The notes under the pieces are model-generated. The model did not search any database. It had not been told where the DNA came from and was given only the letters and a program-made list of their open reading frames with translations. Of a DNA stretch of 64,000 nt, positions 33,006-44,890 are shown piece after piece. The translations under genes and the position numbers were made by a program. Position 1 is the stretch's first letter; each line of letters starts with the position of its first letter. This DNA comes from Dactylorhiza incarnata (taxonomy: Eukaryota > Streptophyta > Magnoliopsida > Asparagales > Orchidaceae), in NCBI GenBank assembly GCA_033032865.1, contig JAWHQI010000239.1, forward strand, positions 3,258,001 through 3,322,000, written 5' to 3'.

Positions 33006-35077
33006 TGATGAATAGTAAAATATATGTATTTTAGCATAATTATTAGTATAATTTTAATTAATATTGTAAATTTTCTATGTAAATTAATGAATAATTTGCT
33101 TGTTTTATTATTTTCCTTACTAACTTAGTTTTATTTTTGTTTTTGCAGATTTTGGCAATTTTTGTCAAGTCACGCCCTGAGTCACGCCCGTGACTACAAG
33201 TCACGCCCGTGACCAAGGGCGTGTAATTTTAAAAATGCCTTAAATCTACGTTCGACAAAATCAAGCTGTGTTCGACAAACTCCCTCTGCCCTGCGTTCGA
33301 TGAAATCAAGCTGCGTTCGACGAACGGTGCCCTACGTTCGACGAACTCTCCACGCCCAGCGTTCGACGAACCCTCCCCCATCCATCGTTTGACAAACTGT
33401 CTCTGCGTTCGATGAACTCTTTCAGCGTTCGACGAACTCTATCTACGTTCGACGAATAATCCAGCGCACACGCCAGCCGTCACGCCCATGCTGCTGATAG
33501 ACTGCCGCCCACTGTCACGGTCGTGACACTGCAGGTCACGCCCGTGTGCAGCCATGTTTGACGGCCAAACCTTCCAGAAGATGGCGGATGTGACCCCTAA
33601 AGCACGCGCAAATGTCACGCCCTAAGTCACGGCCGTGACATCCAAGTCACGCTCGTGACTTAGGGCGTGTAAAAATAAAATTTTGCCTATAAATAGAGGG
33701 GCTCGGCTGAAGCATTTTTCATCCAAATTTTGAGTGCTTGTTAGTGTTTTTGAGTACTTTTGAGTGATTGTGAGTTTTCTTTATGCAATTAAGTTTATGT
33801 TCGTTTGTAATTTTCGCCTTTGAGAAATAAAATGTTGTTTTCTCATTTGGATCGTCTTCCTTTTTTATTTATGTTAATGTGTGTGTGTGTGTGTATGAGA
33901 ATAGTTTTAGTGCTTTCATAATTTAGTTTATTGCTTTCATAATTTAGGTTTATTGCTTTCATAAAAATAGTTTATCGCTTTCTTTAAACGCTTTATTTAT
34001 CGCTTTCGTTTAAACACTTTCCTTCGATTCAGTCATTTTATTACAAGTAGAGTGCGTGCGTATATGAGATAATGTTTTTCTTTTTTGTAACTTAGCTTTA
34101 TTTCCGTCCTTATATAACTGCTTATACAACCCCCGTCCCGGATGAGAGGCTAAGTTTCTTTAGCGCTTGATTAAGATGGTTGGGACGGATATTATTACTT
34201 CTTTTATGTAATTCTTTTTATTTTCCTTTTATTCGCTCATATCCGCTTAAGTTATTAAACATGTATTTTCTTATTAATGCCGTCTCCATTCTGATGAGTG
34301 GCTAATTTCCTTTAGCGCACGATGTCAAAGAGTATTGGGACACAAAAATAGTTTTTCTAAAAATAAAACATCTCTTTCTAAAATAATTAACGCTTAAGGT
34401 TTACCCGAGAATAACGTTGAGTGAAGCCACATAATCGATTTTTGGTTTTCATTTCCGTCTCCGTACACTAGTTAGTCGAGAGGCTCGTGCGTACGAACTG
34501 ATCGCACACGGTAAAGAGAAGTGCGCTCTACCCTCGAGAGAGGATGAGGTAAGTCTCCCGAATTGGAAGTAAAAACCCAATAACGGGGTTCACAACATAA
34601 AGCGAGTATTAGGAAGATTCGATAGTCGAAAATTCATAATCTCATGTGGGCGTACCCTCGAGAGAGGAGCGTTCATAATTATGGAACCTCCACGGCCAAG
34701 CCGTTTTAATGTTTTAAAAAGTCATCACTTTTAATTCTAAAAAAGACTATTTTCTTCTCAAGATAATTCGACATCGGGTGCTATTATTATCATCGTTTAG
34801 AACTCTAGTTATACGTTTATTATCATTTTCTCTTAAAAACCCACACTAAAAACTTATTCCGATAAAATAATAGTTCGTTCCTCAAAATAGGTTAATCAAC
34901 ACGATCCGCGGAAATATACGACCTCGATATTTTCTAAAATAAAATATCTTGTGTTACTCACGATAAGATATACTTGCCTTTATTATATGATTAGTTCGGA
35001 TTAAAATTTAAACAAAAACTATTCAAACCAAATTAGTGCAAAACTCTCCTTTGCTATTTTAAAAATCAATAGAATTC
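33006..35077 (+). repeat. Athila-type LTR2 (middle), 3'-truncated
   Basis: It aligns with LTR1 from TGATGAATAG to AATAGAATTC, then switches to RNase H sequence at a 3-bp overlap, TTC (35075-35077). The last ~210 bp of the LTR and the primer site are missing. TATA is at 33688-33695. (GT)n near 33876 differs in length from LTR1. Confidence 0.9.
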
Positions 35078-36330
35078 ACTGATCACTCCGCCCTAAAATA
35101 TCTTTTGGCCAAAGTTGACGCCAAACCCCGCTTGCTTCGATGGATCCTCCTTTTACAGGAATTTGACTTAGAGATCCGGGATAAGAAGGGGGCTGAAAAT
35201 TTAGCAGCCGACCACCTCTCACGTTTCGAACAACCCTTCGCAGAAGCGATCGTCGAACCCGAAATAGACGATCGATTTCCTGAGGAGCGCCTCTTAATTT
35301 TAAATAATATAAAAACTTCTTCCACCCCTTGGTTCGCAGATTACGCGAACTATTTAGTCGCACGGGTCCTTCCAAAAGATTTTTCGACTCAGCAAAAGAA
35401 GAAATTATTTTCTGATTTGAAAAACTACTTTTTGGAGGACCCCTTTCTCTTTCAAGTCTGCGCGGACCAAGTGGTGCGAAGATGTGTTTTAAGCGAGGAG
35501 GGTGCGCAAATTATGCGACACTGCCACGAGGGGCCGTCTGGAGGGCATTATCAAGCCAACCGGACCGCGCGGAAAGCATTAGAGGCGGGCTTTTATTGGC
35601 CCACTCTTTTTAAAGATGCTCACACTTTCGTGAGTAAATGTGATAGCTGGCAGCGGTCGGGTAACATCTCTCGTCGTGACGAGATGCCCCAAAACCTTTT
35701 TCTCGAGTGCGAAATCTTCGATCTGTGGGGCATAGATTTTGTAGGCCCCCTACCTTCTTCTTTTAATAATTGCTATATTTTAGTGGCGGTCGACTACGTA
35801 TCTAGGTGGGCAGAAGCGCAAGCTCTGCCCACCAATGATGCGCGAGTCGTCGTCCATTTTCTAAAAAAATTATTTTCTCGCTTTGGCACGCCCCATGCAA
35901 TAGTTAGTGATAGGGGTACGCACTTCTGCAACGCCCAGTTTTCAAAAACTTTATCTAAATATGGCGTCACACACAAGCTCACCACCGCCTATCACCCCCA
36001 AACGAGCTGCCAAGTAGAAGTAGTAAATCGCGAGATTAAACGCATTTTGGAGAAAACCGTTTCTTTAAATAGAAAAGATTGGTCCGTCAAACTCGACGAC
36101 GCATTGTGGGCATATCGTACGGCATACAACACCGCTATCGGTTGTACGCCCTATCGATTGGTCTACGGCAAAGCGTGCCATTTACCTGTAGAGTTAGAGC
36201 ACCGCGCTTTTTGGGCCTTAAAATTTTTAAATCTCGATTAGAATTTAGCCTCCGAGAATAGGAAATTCCAACTAAATGAACTCGATGAATGGCGTGCGAA
36301 CACTTATGAGAGTAATAAATTTTATAAGGA
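35075..36330 (+). pseudogene. int: Athila-type RNase H end and integrase, copy B
   Basis: The start repeats copy A from CACTGATCACTCC. An uninterrupted 378-codon frame (35105-36241) covers the RNase H tail, the integrase zinc module and the full catalytic core, whereas copy A is broken in three places. It still differs at key sites: KCDSWQRSG (zinc-binding second Cys changed to Trp) and [11 protein letters not shown] (Gly to Cys next to the catalytic Glu). A TAG at 36239 ends it and the remaining integrase is cut at ~36331 by a deletion. It is truncated at both ends and cannot be functional alone. Confidence 0.9.
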
Positions 36331-36882
36331 GCAAGATTTCGTTCCGTAAACATAGGCATTGGGTATTTTTGAGAAGAAAAAAATATATAAATTTTTGGGA
36401 ATAAGATTTTGTTCCCTTCTCTATCCAAACAAAAAATTTGAGTGGGGTGAGAGGATAAAATTCATCACCCACAATCAAAATTCTCTTCTCCTACCAAGTT
36501 TCCCCTACCCCTTAGCCACTACAATTGAAACCTAGATATAAATTAAAAATTTTTGAGAGAGCATAATTAGTAAGTTTTAATTATTCTTAAAAATTTTCTT
36601 TTAAAAGTTAAAGTTCTTATAATCATATTCTAATCATGGTGCTAAATGATTTCAATAATTTAGGTCGCTACTTAGCTAACTTCAGAAGTCTTGTGGGCTA
36701 AAACTTTTTCGCTCTTTTTAAATCATTATAACAATATAGTATTTGCCTCTTTAAATATCGTAAATTTATTTCAAACTTACTTTTCAAAAACAAAATGTTG
36801 GTAAATTAAAAATTCTATTAGTGTCTTATAGATTTCTCTTACTTTTGCTCTGGAATAGCAAAAGCTTAACTATGGGGGTATT
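36331..36882 (+). other. Athila-type spacer, copy B, shortened
   Basis: It continues from GGAGC straight into AAGATTTCGTTCC. This removes the segment equivalent to about 31134-32456 of copy A, including the C23 run. It ends in the polypurine tract ACTATGGGGGTATT before LTR3. Confidence 0.85.
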
Positions 36883-39092
36883 TGATGAATAGTAAAATAT
36901 ATGTATTTTTAGCATAATTATTAGTATAATTTTAATTAATATTGTAAATTTTCTATGTAAATTAATGAATAATTTGCTTATTTTATTATTTTCCTTACTA
37001 ACTTAGTTTTATTTTTATTTTTGCAGATTTTGGCAATTTTTGTCAAGTCACGCCTTGAGTCACGCCCGTGACTACAAGTCACGCTCGTGACCAAGGGCAT
37101 GTAATTTTAAAAATGCCTCAAATCTGCGTTCGACGAAATCAAGCTGCGTTCGACGAACTCCCTCTGCCCTGCGTTCGACGAACTCTCCACGCCCAGCGTT
37201 CGACGAACCCTCCCCCATCCAGAGTTCGATGAACTATCTCTGTGTTCGACGAACTCTATATACGTTCGACGAATAATCCAGTGCACACGCCAGCCGTCAT
37301 GCCCATGCTGCTGATAGACTGCCGCCCACTGTCACGGCCGTGACACTACAGGTCACGCCCCTGTGCAGCCATGTTTGACGGCCAAACCTTCCAGAAGACG
37401 GCGGATGCGACCCCTAAAGCATGCGCAAATGTCACGCCCTAAGTCACAGCCGTGACATCCAAGTCACGCCCGTGACCTAAGGCGTGTAAAAATAAAATTT
37501 TGCCTGTAAATAGAGGGGCTCGGCTGAAGCATTTTTCATCCAAATTTTGAGTGCTTGTTAGTGTTTTTGAGTACTTTTGAGTGATTGTGAGTTTTCTTTA
37601 TGCAATTAAGTTTAGGTTCGTTTGTAATTTTCGTCTTTTGGAAATAAAATGTTGTTTTCTCATTTGGATCGTCTTCCTTTTTTATTTATGTTAGTGTGTG
37701 TGTGTGTATGAGAATAGTTTTAGTGCTTTCATAATTTAGTTTATTGCTTTCATAATTTAGGTTTATTGCTTTCATAAAAATAGTTTATCGCTTTCTTTAA
37801 ACGCTTTATTTATCGCTTTCGTTTAAACGCTTTCCTTCGATTCAGTCATTTTATTACAAGTAGAGTGCGTGCGTATATGAGATAATGTTTTTCTTTTTTG
37901 TAACTTAGCTTTATTTCAGTCCTTATATAACTGCTTATACCACCCCCGTCTCGGATGAGAGGCTAAGTTTCTTTAGCGCTTGATTAAGACGGTTGGGACG
38001 GATATTATTACTTCTTTTATATAAGTCTTTTTATTTTCCTTTTATCCGCTCATATCCGCTTAAGTTATTAAACATGTATTTTCTTATTAATGTCGTCTCC
38101 ATTCCGATGAGTGACTAATTTCCTTTAGCGCACGATGTCGAAGAGTATTGGGACACAAAAATAGTTTTTCTAAAAATAAAACATCTCTTTCTAAAATAAT
38201 TAACGCTTTAGGTTTACCCGAGAATAATGTTGAGTGAAGCCACATAATCGATTTGTGGTTTTCATTTCCGTCTCCGTACACTAGTTAGCCGAGAGGCTCG
38301 TGCGTACGGACTGATCTCTCACGGGTAAAGAGAAGTGCGCTCTACCCACGATTGAGGATGAGGTAAGTCTCCCGAATTGGAAGTAAAAACCCAATAGCGG
38401 GGTTCACAACATAAAGCGAGTATTAAGAAGATTCGATGGTCGAAAATTCATAATCTCAGGTGCGCGTACCCTCGAGAGAGGAGCGTTCATAATTATGGAA
38501 CCTCCACGACCAAGTCATTTTAATGTTTTAAAAAGTCATCACTTTTACTTCTAAAAAAGACTATTTTCGTCTCAAGGTAATTCGACATCGGGCGCTATTA
38601 TTATCATCGTTTAGAACTCTAGTTATACGTTTATTATCATTTTCTTTTACAAACCCGCACTAAAAACTTATTCCGATAAAATAATTGTTCATTCCTCAAA
38701 GTAGGTTAATCAACATGATCCGCGGAAATATACGACCTCGATATTTTCTAAAACAAAATATCATGTATTACTCACGATAAGGTATACTTGCCTTTATTAT
38801 ATGATTAGTTCAGATTAAAATTTAAACAAAAACTGTTCAAATCAAATTAGTGCAAAACTCTCCTTTGCTATTTTAAAAATCAATAGAATTCGGCGTTGTA
38901 GCCGGTAATCGTCAATATTTCGAAAGCAGAAAAAGACCGTTACTTCTATCTTTCGATAGGATAACGGTTAATTTGTCAAAGTAGGAGTACTTGCGAGACT
39001 CTTTGGAAACACCCGCCTAAATTTAATCTCGCCATTTAAAGGTTGCGCAAATAAAATTAATTAAAAAGAAATAATCCGAATTTTAATCATCA
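36883..39092 (+). repeat. Athila-type LTR3 (3')
   Basis: It starts TGATGAATAG and ends TTTTAATCATCA before the actac duplication. It has seven GTTCGACGAA units against ten in LTR1 and LTR2, and the TATA box is altered to TGTAAATA. Confidence 0.9.
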
Positions 39093-39400
39093 ACTACCCA
39101 CATTTTGGGGAACCTCTATAAAATCTTGTGTCTTCTGTGTTGTGTTTTTTCTGTGTTGTCCCCTTATATATTGCTTATTGTTTCTCTATTTTTATAATTA
39201 CTACACTTTATTTATTCTGCACCTTGGTGTTGCTGAAGCATAATTCCTTATGTGTTTTATTGTATAAATAGTTATCATAGAAATAATTATTAAATCTTTG
39301 ATCATTAAAAGGTTGATCATTAAAAGGTTAACACCTTGATCAAAAGATCCCCTGCCCTCATTTGTTTATTTTAAAGTTAATTAAAACCTTTCAAAATAAA

Positions 39401-40650
39401 ATGAGTTCAAAGGATTATGCCTCAACAAGACCTCCAGTGTGTAACTTGAATAAGTGTACACTCTGGAAGGCCAGAATAAAACTCTATATGAACTCCATTG
39501 ATGGAGAAATTTTCAATGTCATCCTCACAGGTCCTCCAGCCCTAGTAAGAAAAGTTGCTAGTGGGAAAGTCAGATAGACCTCAGTCCCCAGAGCATAGTG
39601 GACTGATGCTGAGAAGAAGGTCATGGCATGTGATGCCAAGGCCATGAACATCTTGGTCACAACTATGTCAGATGACATATTTCAAAAAGTTGCAGATTGC
39701 AACTCTGCTAAAGAAATCTGGGAATCTCTCTCCAGATTAGTTGAAGGTAGCTCTGATGAGAGAAAGGACAAAAAGTCACTTCTCATATCCCAGTATGATA
39801 ATTTCAATAAAAAGGCTGATGAAAGCATAACAGAAATATATGATAGATTCAGCCTCATCATAAATGAGCTAAGTGGGCTTGACAAAGAAATTTCTCTGAC
39901 AAAAATTAATGACAAGCTTCTCATGTGCTTCCCATGCACATGGGACTCTAGAATCTGGACTATTAGAGATTCAAATGCCTCAGAGAGATAACAATTGATG
40001 CTCTGATGGGAAAGCTCAAGTCCTATGAGCTTCTACTAAAAAGCAGGGCTGAGTCAGAAGACCAAAAATAATATCAACTCCTAAAGAGAGGAGTCTGACA
40101 TTAAAGACTGCTGAAGCAGAGTCCTCCACCACTGAAGAAGAAATGTTCAATCTCCTGGCTAAAAGATTCAAGATGTGGGTCAGAATGGAGGACTCCAAAA
40201 GGAAAGAGAGGAGTTCAAGCAAGCCAAGGTATGATAAAACTCCTAAACATGAGATTATTTGATGTTCTTACAGAAAACCAGGACACTTTTCCAATGAGTG
40301 TCCTGAGAAAGAAAAGAATAAGAACAACAAGCAGAGGAGGGAGCACAAGAAGAAGTCCTTCAGGAGGAAGTATAAGAAGGAGAGAAAGGTTTCATAGCTG
40401 AAACCTGTAGTGATTCAGACTCTCAATCATGCTCCTCCTCATCTGATGATGATGAAGATTGTGGACAAGAAGAAGCCTGCTTAATGGATCTGGAAGACCT
40501 CACTATTGAGAATGAGGTAACAATCTGTGATGACTTTGACTTCTCATCAAGAGATTTTAAAGAATGATTTGAACAATTCTGTCAAGATTTTGTCAACAAC
40601 CAAAAGGAACTTAAAATAATTAGAACAGAATTAGAAAACCTTAAGGAAGA
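39401..40650 (+). pseudogene. gag: Copia-2 gag, first part
   Basis: Starting at ATG 39401, the translation has the copia gag opening (CTLWKARIKLYMNSIDGEIF) and a UBN2-type domain (KVADCNSAKEIWESLSRLVEGS...LLISQYDNFNKKADESITEIYDRF). A degraded zinc knuckle follows near 40260 (CSYRKPGHFSNEC, second Cys to Arg), then a Lys-rich tail and an acidic serine-rich segment. Stops at ~39575 and ~39990 and frame changes break it. It is cut by the solo Tat LTR at 40656 and continues at 41302. Confidence 0.85.
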
Positions 40651-40655
40651 TAACC

Positions 40656-41296
40656 TGTTGAAGCCTGGAAAATCCCGGCTCCAAAATTCGGATCAATGCA
40701 GCCCGAGGTTACTGATCCTGCGGTCCAACTCCACGGCTTGGATAGCTAAAATAGGAGAGAGAAAATGACTATAAGCACACCCCAGGTGCTCCAGTAGGGA
40801 GGTCCCACCACATACCTAGAAGTTTGGGAGAAACTTCCCCTCCGCAACCAAAAGCTGGGTGAGGTACTAGACGGGCATGGACTTGGCAAGTATCCAGCTT
40901 GGGGGGACCTCGACCACTTCCAAAAGTGCCATTTGTAGTACACATGGGGGTCTATTTATAGAGAAATCCTATGGGGGTACAGGCGAGTATACTGCATAAG
41001 CTCGCGAGTTACAAGGGCTACTCGCCCATACTCGTGAGGTACTCGCCCCTGCTCGCCCCATGCTCGCCTCTGCTCGCCCCATGCTCGCCTCTACTCGCCC
41101 CTGCTCGCCCCATGCTCGCCCCTGCTCGCCTCTGCTCGCCCCTGCTCATCGCTGCTCGCCCCTGCTCGCCCCATGCTTGCCTCTGCTCTCCCCTGCTCGC
41201 CTCTGCTCGCCCCTGCTCACCCCTGCTCGCCTAGCGAGGTCTGCGAATTGGCGTCTCCTTATGCCTTTCTGATCTCGACGAATTACGGGTGGTACA
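40656..41296 (-). mobile_element. Solo LTR of the Tat-2 family
   Basis: The plus strand starts TGTTGAAGCCTGG and ends GGGTGGTACA, flanked by taacc on both sides (40651-40655, 41297-41301). It matches the Tat-2 LTRs at 44891 and 59094 in the first ~100 bp, in the minus-strand TATA region (TATTTATA on plus, 40953-40960) and at the end. Orientation is minus, as in Tat-2. Its U3 side has the CTCGCCCCTG array instead of the 39-bp repeat. Confidence 0.9.
41040..41232. repeat. CTCGCCCCTG tandem array
   Basis: About 17 units of 10-12 bp with core TGCTCGCCyC occur (TGCTCGCCCC, TGCTCGCCTC, TGCTCGCCCCA). They are confined to the solo LTR. Confidence 0.9.
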
Positions 41297-41301
41297 TAAC
41301 C

Positions 41302-42186
41302 AGTACTCAGTTAACTATGATCTGAGAGACAAATTATATATGAAAGAAAATGAATTATACATATTAGATAATGAGAATTCAGATCTAAAGAAGGAACTCA
41401 CATAGGCAAAATCCTTTGAGGACTCCCTCAATGGAAGGAGTCAAAAGCTTACAGATATCTCATAAAATCTCTCCAAGTGATATGATCATCTTGATCTAGA
41501 ATCATTACCATCCACTAGCACACCAATCCCTAGGAAACATGCTTGGGAAAGTCATGTAGCATTATTCAGATCTAGACCTAATGATACTTTAGATTCATAT
41601 AAAGATCATGATAATAATGACCCTAATAAACTCACCATATTTAATAGGGTGAACATTGGGCATCAGCCAGGAATTCTAGGCAAATACCCCTTAGATGAAT
41701 CAAATAATAACAATAATAATAATCTTAATAAATAGTGTCATACGTCGAATAGAACTCGAGCAATTTTAAAGGTGCGTCGAATGCAACTCGACGGAGTTCA
41801 ACATATGCGTCGACATCATTTCGAAGCAAGTATGATGGTGCGTCGAATTACAATCGACGCAACCAATACCATGCATCAAATGACTATCGACGGAACTATG
41901 CAGGAACGTCGAATTATATTCGACGCAACTCTAAAGATGTGTCGATTTCTTCTCGTCGCATTTTCCTGCACAAATTTATCAAACATCTAAACCTCTCTTT
42001 ACTTTTATTCCTAGATGTTTCTGTTGTTCTAAACTAGGACATATAGCAAAACATTGCTTGCATAATAATGCAGCACTTTTTCACCTAAAGGGGTATACTG
42101 AAAGACCATCTCATTCTTTAATAACTACATATGATGATAGAAGAAAGAGACCCCAACATGTGAGGGTCTGTACTAATGCTTGATTT
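41302..42186 (+). pseudogene. gag: Copia-2 gag, second part
   Basis: It resumes after the solo LTR as a hydrophilic coiled coil (LRDKLYMKENELYILDNENSDLKKEL). It then has an Asn-rich stretch, a repeat region encoding SNYxRRN-like units (41750-41950), and a second CCHC-like knuckle near 42020 (CFCCSKLGHIAKHC). Several stops occur. The repeat region DNA contains GCGTCGAAT/ATTCGACGC palindromes like those in this element's own LTR. Confidence 0.75.
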
Positions 42187-43263
42187 AATGTGCAGAGGGA
42201 AGACTGTTCAACCACAAACTAGTAGTGGTTTCTGGATATTAGCTGCTCCATGCATATGACTGGAGCAAAAGAATTGCTGGAAAATTTCAAGGCAAAGGAA
42301 GGGCCTAAGGTAATCTTTGGGAATTCCCACTCTAGTCAAACCAAAGGATATGGTTTTCTCAAGATTGGGGAAGTCTCCTTTTCTAAGGTAGCTTATGTTG
42401 AAGGACTTCAACATCATCTGATCAGTATTAGCCAGTTGTGTGATGGGGAATACAAAATTGTATTCACTAAGTCTTTGTGGCATATAGTTAGCTCTAAGAC
42501 TGATCAAATAGTATTGACTGGTCTCAGAAAAGGTAAGGTCTATGTTGTAGACTTTGAGTACACAAAGTATGAGATCTGCTTATTTAACTCCCAATTAGAA
42601 AATAGTGAGCTGTGCCATAGGAGACTTAGTCACCTTAACTTTAAAACCATTGTAAAACTCTCCAAGTTTAACCTAGTTAGGGGTTTTACCAATTGGTAAA
42701 TTCAACAAAGACCATCCTTGATGAGCCTGCCAACTAGGAAAGCAGATCAAAGCATCATTCAAACCAGTTGGTAAGAATGATTCCTCGAGAATCCTATTCC
42801 TACTGCACGTGGACCTATTTGGTCCTATCTCCACTCAAATCTTAGCAGGTAAGTCTTATACATTAGTCATTGTTGATGACTTTTCTAGGTTCGGCCGGGT
42901 GTTCTTTCTAAAAGCTAAGTCAGACACCTTCAAGATCCTCTCAAGATTCATTAGATAGATTCAATCTGAATTCAATACTCAGGTTGCTGTGATCAGAAGT
43001 GATCATGGTACTGAGTTTGTGAATCAGTTAATGTATAGATTCTTCGGGGATGAAGTGATAAAACAAAGCTTTTCAGCTCCTAGACCCCCCCCCCCCCCCC
43101 CCAAACAAAATGGTGTGGCTGAAAGGAAAAATAAAACCCTAATTGAATCAGGAAGGACATTATTGGCTGAATCCAACTTGCCAAAGTCCTTTTGGGCTGA
43201 GGCAGTAAATAATGTCAATTTTGTTCTGAATAGGAGTCTCATCCACAAGACTAAGTTGAATCC
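42187..43263 (+). pseudogene. pol: Copia-2 protease, pre-integrase and integrase
   Basis: The protease motif is degraded (WFLDISCSMHMTGAKELL, where relatives have LDSGCSRHMTG). The GAG-pre-integrase block reads LENSELCHRRLSHLNFKTIVKLSKFNLVRG. The integrase core retains Asp in HVDLFGPI, Asp in IRSDHGTEF and Glu in NGVAERKN. A C18 run at 43085-43102 replaces the usual PRTPQQNG codons, giving PRPPPPPPKQNG. Frame breaks occur near 42700 and 42955. The 3' end is interrupted by the insertion starting near 43264. Confidence 0.85.
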
Positions 43264-44033
43264 TCGAGCAGACAAATTGCCGTCTTTAGCTTGCTGCAAC
43301 GGCTATAGCATTTAATGCTTCTCCCAACAGCTATAACATTTAATTCTTGCAACAGCTGTAATGTTAAATCAGCAATATATATATAGCAATATATAAATAG
43401 AAATAATAAAGTATTGCTTTAATAAATCTGACAGCATATATATATAATTTTAGTCGAGTTGAATGATATTAAAATAATGCTGCAGATATTTTGTCGAGCT
43501 AAGCTTCAAGTTCGTCGACCTGATAATTTAATTCATCATTCTGAACATCTGCTGAATATTCGTCGAATGCAGACTTGAGATCATCAAACGCAACTTTTTG
43601 TCGAACGCAGAGACATGCTGGATTGTCGACCGCTGAATATTGAGCTGTTCGTCGAACACAGACTTGAGTTCATCGAACGCAGCTTTTCGTCGACCGCTGA
43701 GACGGGGTCTGTTCGTCGACCACTGAGATAATCTGTTCGTCGACCGCCGAACCCATGAGACGGGATCGTCGAACGCTGAGCTGGTTGGATTTCGTCGAGC
43801 GCAGAATGAATACCATTCGTCGAGCGCATAGCGCCATTCGTCGAACGTAGATAGCCATTCGTCGAAAGCAGAGAACTTATGTAATTTTTATCTCTCTTAT
43901 TTTCTCAGCCTATTAATTATATCTCTTTTCAGCCTTCTATCTTAGTAGGATTTGATCTAAGTTATAAGATATGTTATGATAGAAACTTAGACATTAAAGG
44001 TGGATCCTAACTCAAATCAAAACTAAGGTTCCA
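43264..44033 (-). mobile_element. LTR-like insertion in copia-2 integrase
   Basis: About 770 bp separate the copia-2 codons HKTKLN from QTPYELLKGK. The reverse complement begins TGTTGGAACC, as copia LTRs here do. It contains a CG-palindrome array (43560-43870) and then a TATA-rich tract (43375-43460). A cagac repeat lies near both edges (43272-43276, 44034-44038), but the TG/CA ends and the duplication do not line up cleanly, so boundaries are approximate. It is probably a solo LTR of another copia family. Confidence 0.5.
43560..43870. repeat. CGTCGAACGCAG array
   Basis: About fourteen units of ~20-25 bp with core TTCGTCGAACGCAG or TTCGTCGACCGCTGA occur. They are the reverse complement of the GTTCGACGAA theme of the Athila-type LTRs. 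Confidence 0.85.
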
Positions 44034-44890
44034 ACAGACTCCATATGAGTTATTGAAGGGAAAGACACCTATAATCACTTACTTTAGGATATTTGGGTGT
44101 ACTTGCTTTATCCTAAACAATGGGAAAAGTCATCTTGCCAAATTTGACAAGAAGGCTGATGATGGGATATTCTTGGGATATTCCTCATCAAGCAAGGCCT
44201 ATATGTGCTACAATATGAGCTCTCTCAAAATTGAGGAGTCTGTGCATGTAGTTTTTGATGAAACTAACTTGTTTTATAAGGGGAAGGAAACTTCCACCAA
44301 TACTATTTTTAGGAAGAAGATCAGCTAGCAGAGCACGTTGAAAGGCTAAGAATAATGGACCATCCATCAGTGTGTCAAGACAAAGGAAAGCAAAAGATTG
44401 ACACTGATTCAGATGAAGATTCTGCAGCAGATGAAGACGAAATCATAGCACCCGAGGAGCCACCAATAGAGATCATTCCAGTAAATGAGGATGAAGTCCC
44501 AACTGTCACTGAGCAAGTGATTCCTCGGGAAGAAGAGACTCTCTTAGACAACCCAATAAGATCCAGGATGACCCTAAGAGATCATCCTTCAACTCAAGTT
44601 ATAGGAGACCTGACAGTGGGAGTCAAGACAAGGAAACAACTCACTAGTGAAACAATGTTGCACCACTTCCTCTCTCAGTATGAACCCAAGAAGTTTGAAG
44701 AAGCAGATAATGATCCTCACTGGATATCTGATATACAAGAAGAGCTAACTCAGTTTGAGAGGAACAAGGATTGGACACTGGTTGAAAGACCAAAGAATTA
44801 CCCAGTCATTAGCACCAAATGGGTATTCAAAAACAAAATGGACTCAAGAGGAGCCATAATCAGAAATAAGACCAGACTTGTGGCCCAAGG
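44034..44890 (+). pseudogene. pol: Copia-2 integrase C-terminus and RT start
   Basis: It resumes TPYELLKGKTP...YFRIFGCTCFILNNGKSHLAKFDKKADDGIFLGYSSSSKAY, the standard end of copia integrase. An acidic linker and the RVT_2 reverse-transcriptase N-terminus follow (WISDIQEELTQFERNKDWTLVERP, STKWVFKNKMDSRGAIIRNKTRLVAQG). The frame is open from 44355 to the Tat-2 insertion at 44891. One stop lies at 44326. The rest of RT and RNase H would be beyond the window. Confidence 0.9.

Larger units (their letters stand above)
23711..39092 (+). mobile_element. Athila-type Ty3/gypsy with three LTRs
   Basis: The 15,382-bp insertion has a perfect actac duplication (23706-23710, 39093-39097). The order is LTR1 (23711-25983), full internal region A (25984-33005), LTR2 truncated at its 3' end (33006-35077), partial internal region B from RNase H to the polypurine tract (35075-36882), then LTR3 (36883-39092). 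The primer site is tRNA-Asp type, and the gag and FMDD reverse-transcriptase sequences are of Athila type. The arrangement is what unequal recombination between tandem or sister copies followed by deletions gives. All coding frames are damaged. Confidence 0.9.
22273..39333 (+). mobile_element. Copia-2 5' LTR, split by the Athila-type element
   Basis: The LTR starts TGTTGGGAAAAACTCC at 22273. It is interrupted at 23710 by the 15.4 kb Athila-type insertion, resumes at 39098, and ends ...AGGTTAACA near 39333, giving about 1.67 kb of LTR. U3 (22440-22870) has repeated GCGTCGA-type palindromes. The gag ATG follows at 39401. I cannot recognise a standard tRNA-Met primer site after 39333, so the 3' boundary is approximate. 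The internal region continues to 44890, where Tat-2 is inserted, and presumably beyond the window. Confidence 0.65.

Noticed and set aside
41040..41272. ORFs rich in LLAPARPCSP at the CTCGCCCCTG array.
   Set aside because: Any frame through an 11-bp CG-rich tandem repeat is open; it lies in a solo LTR.
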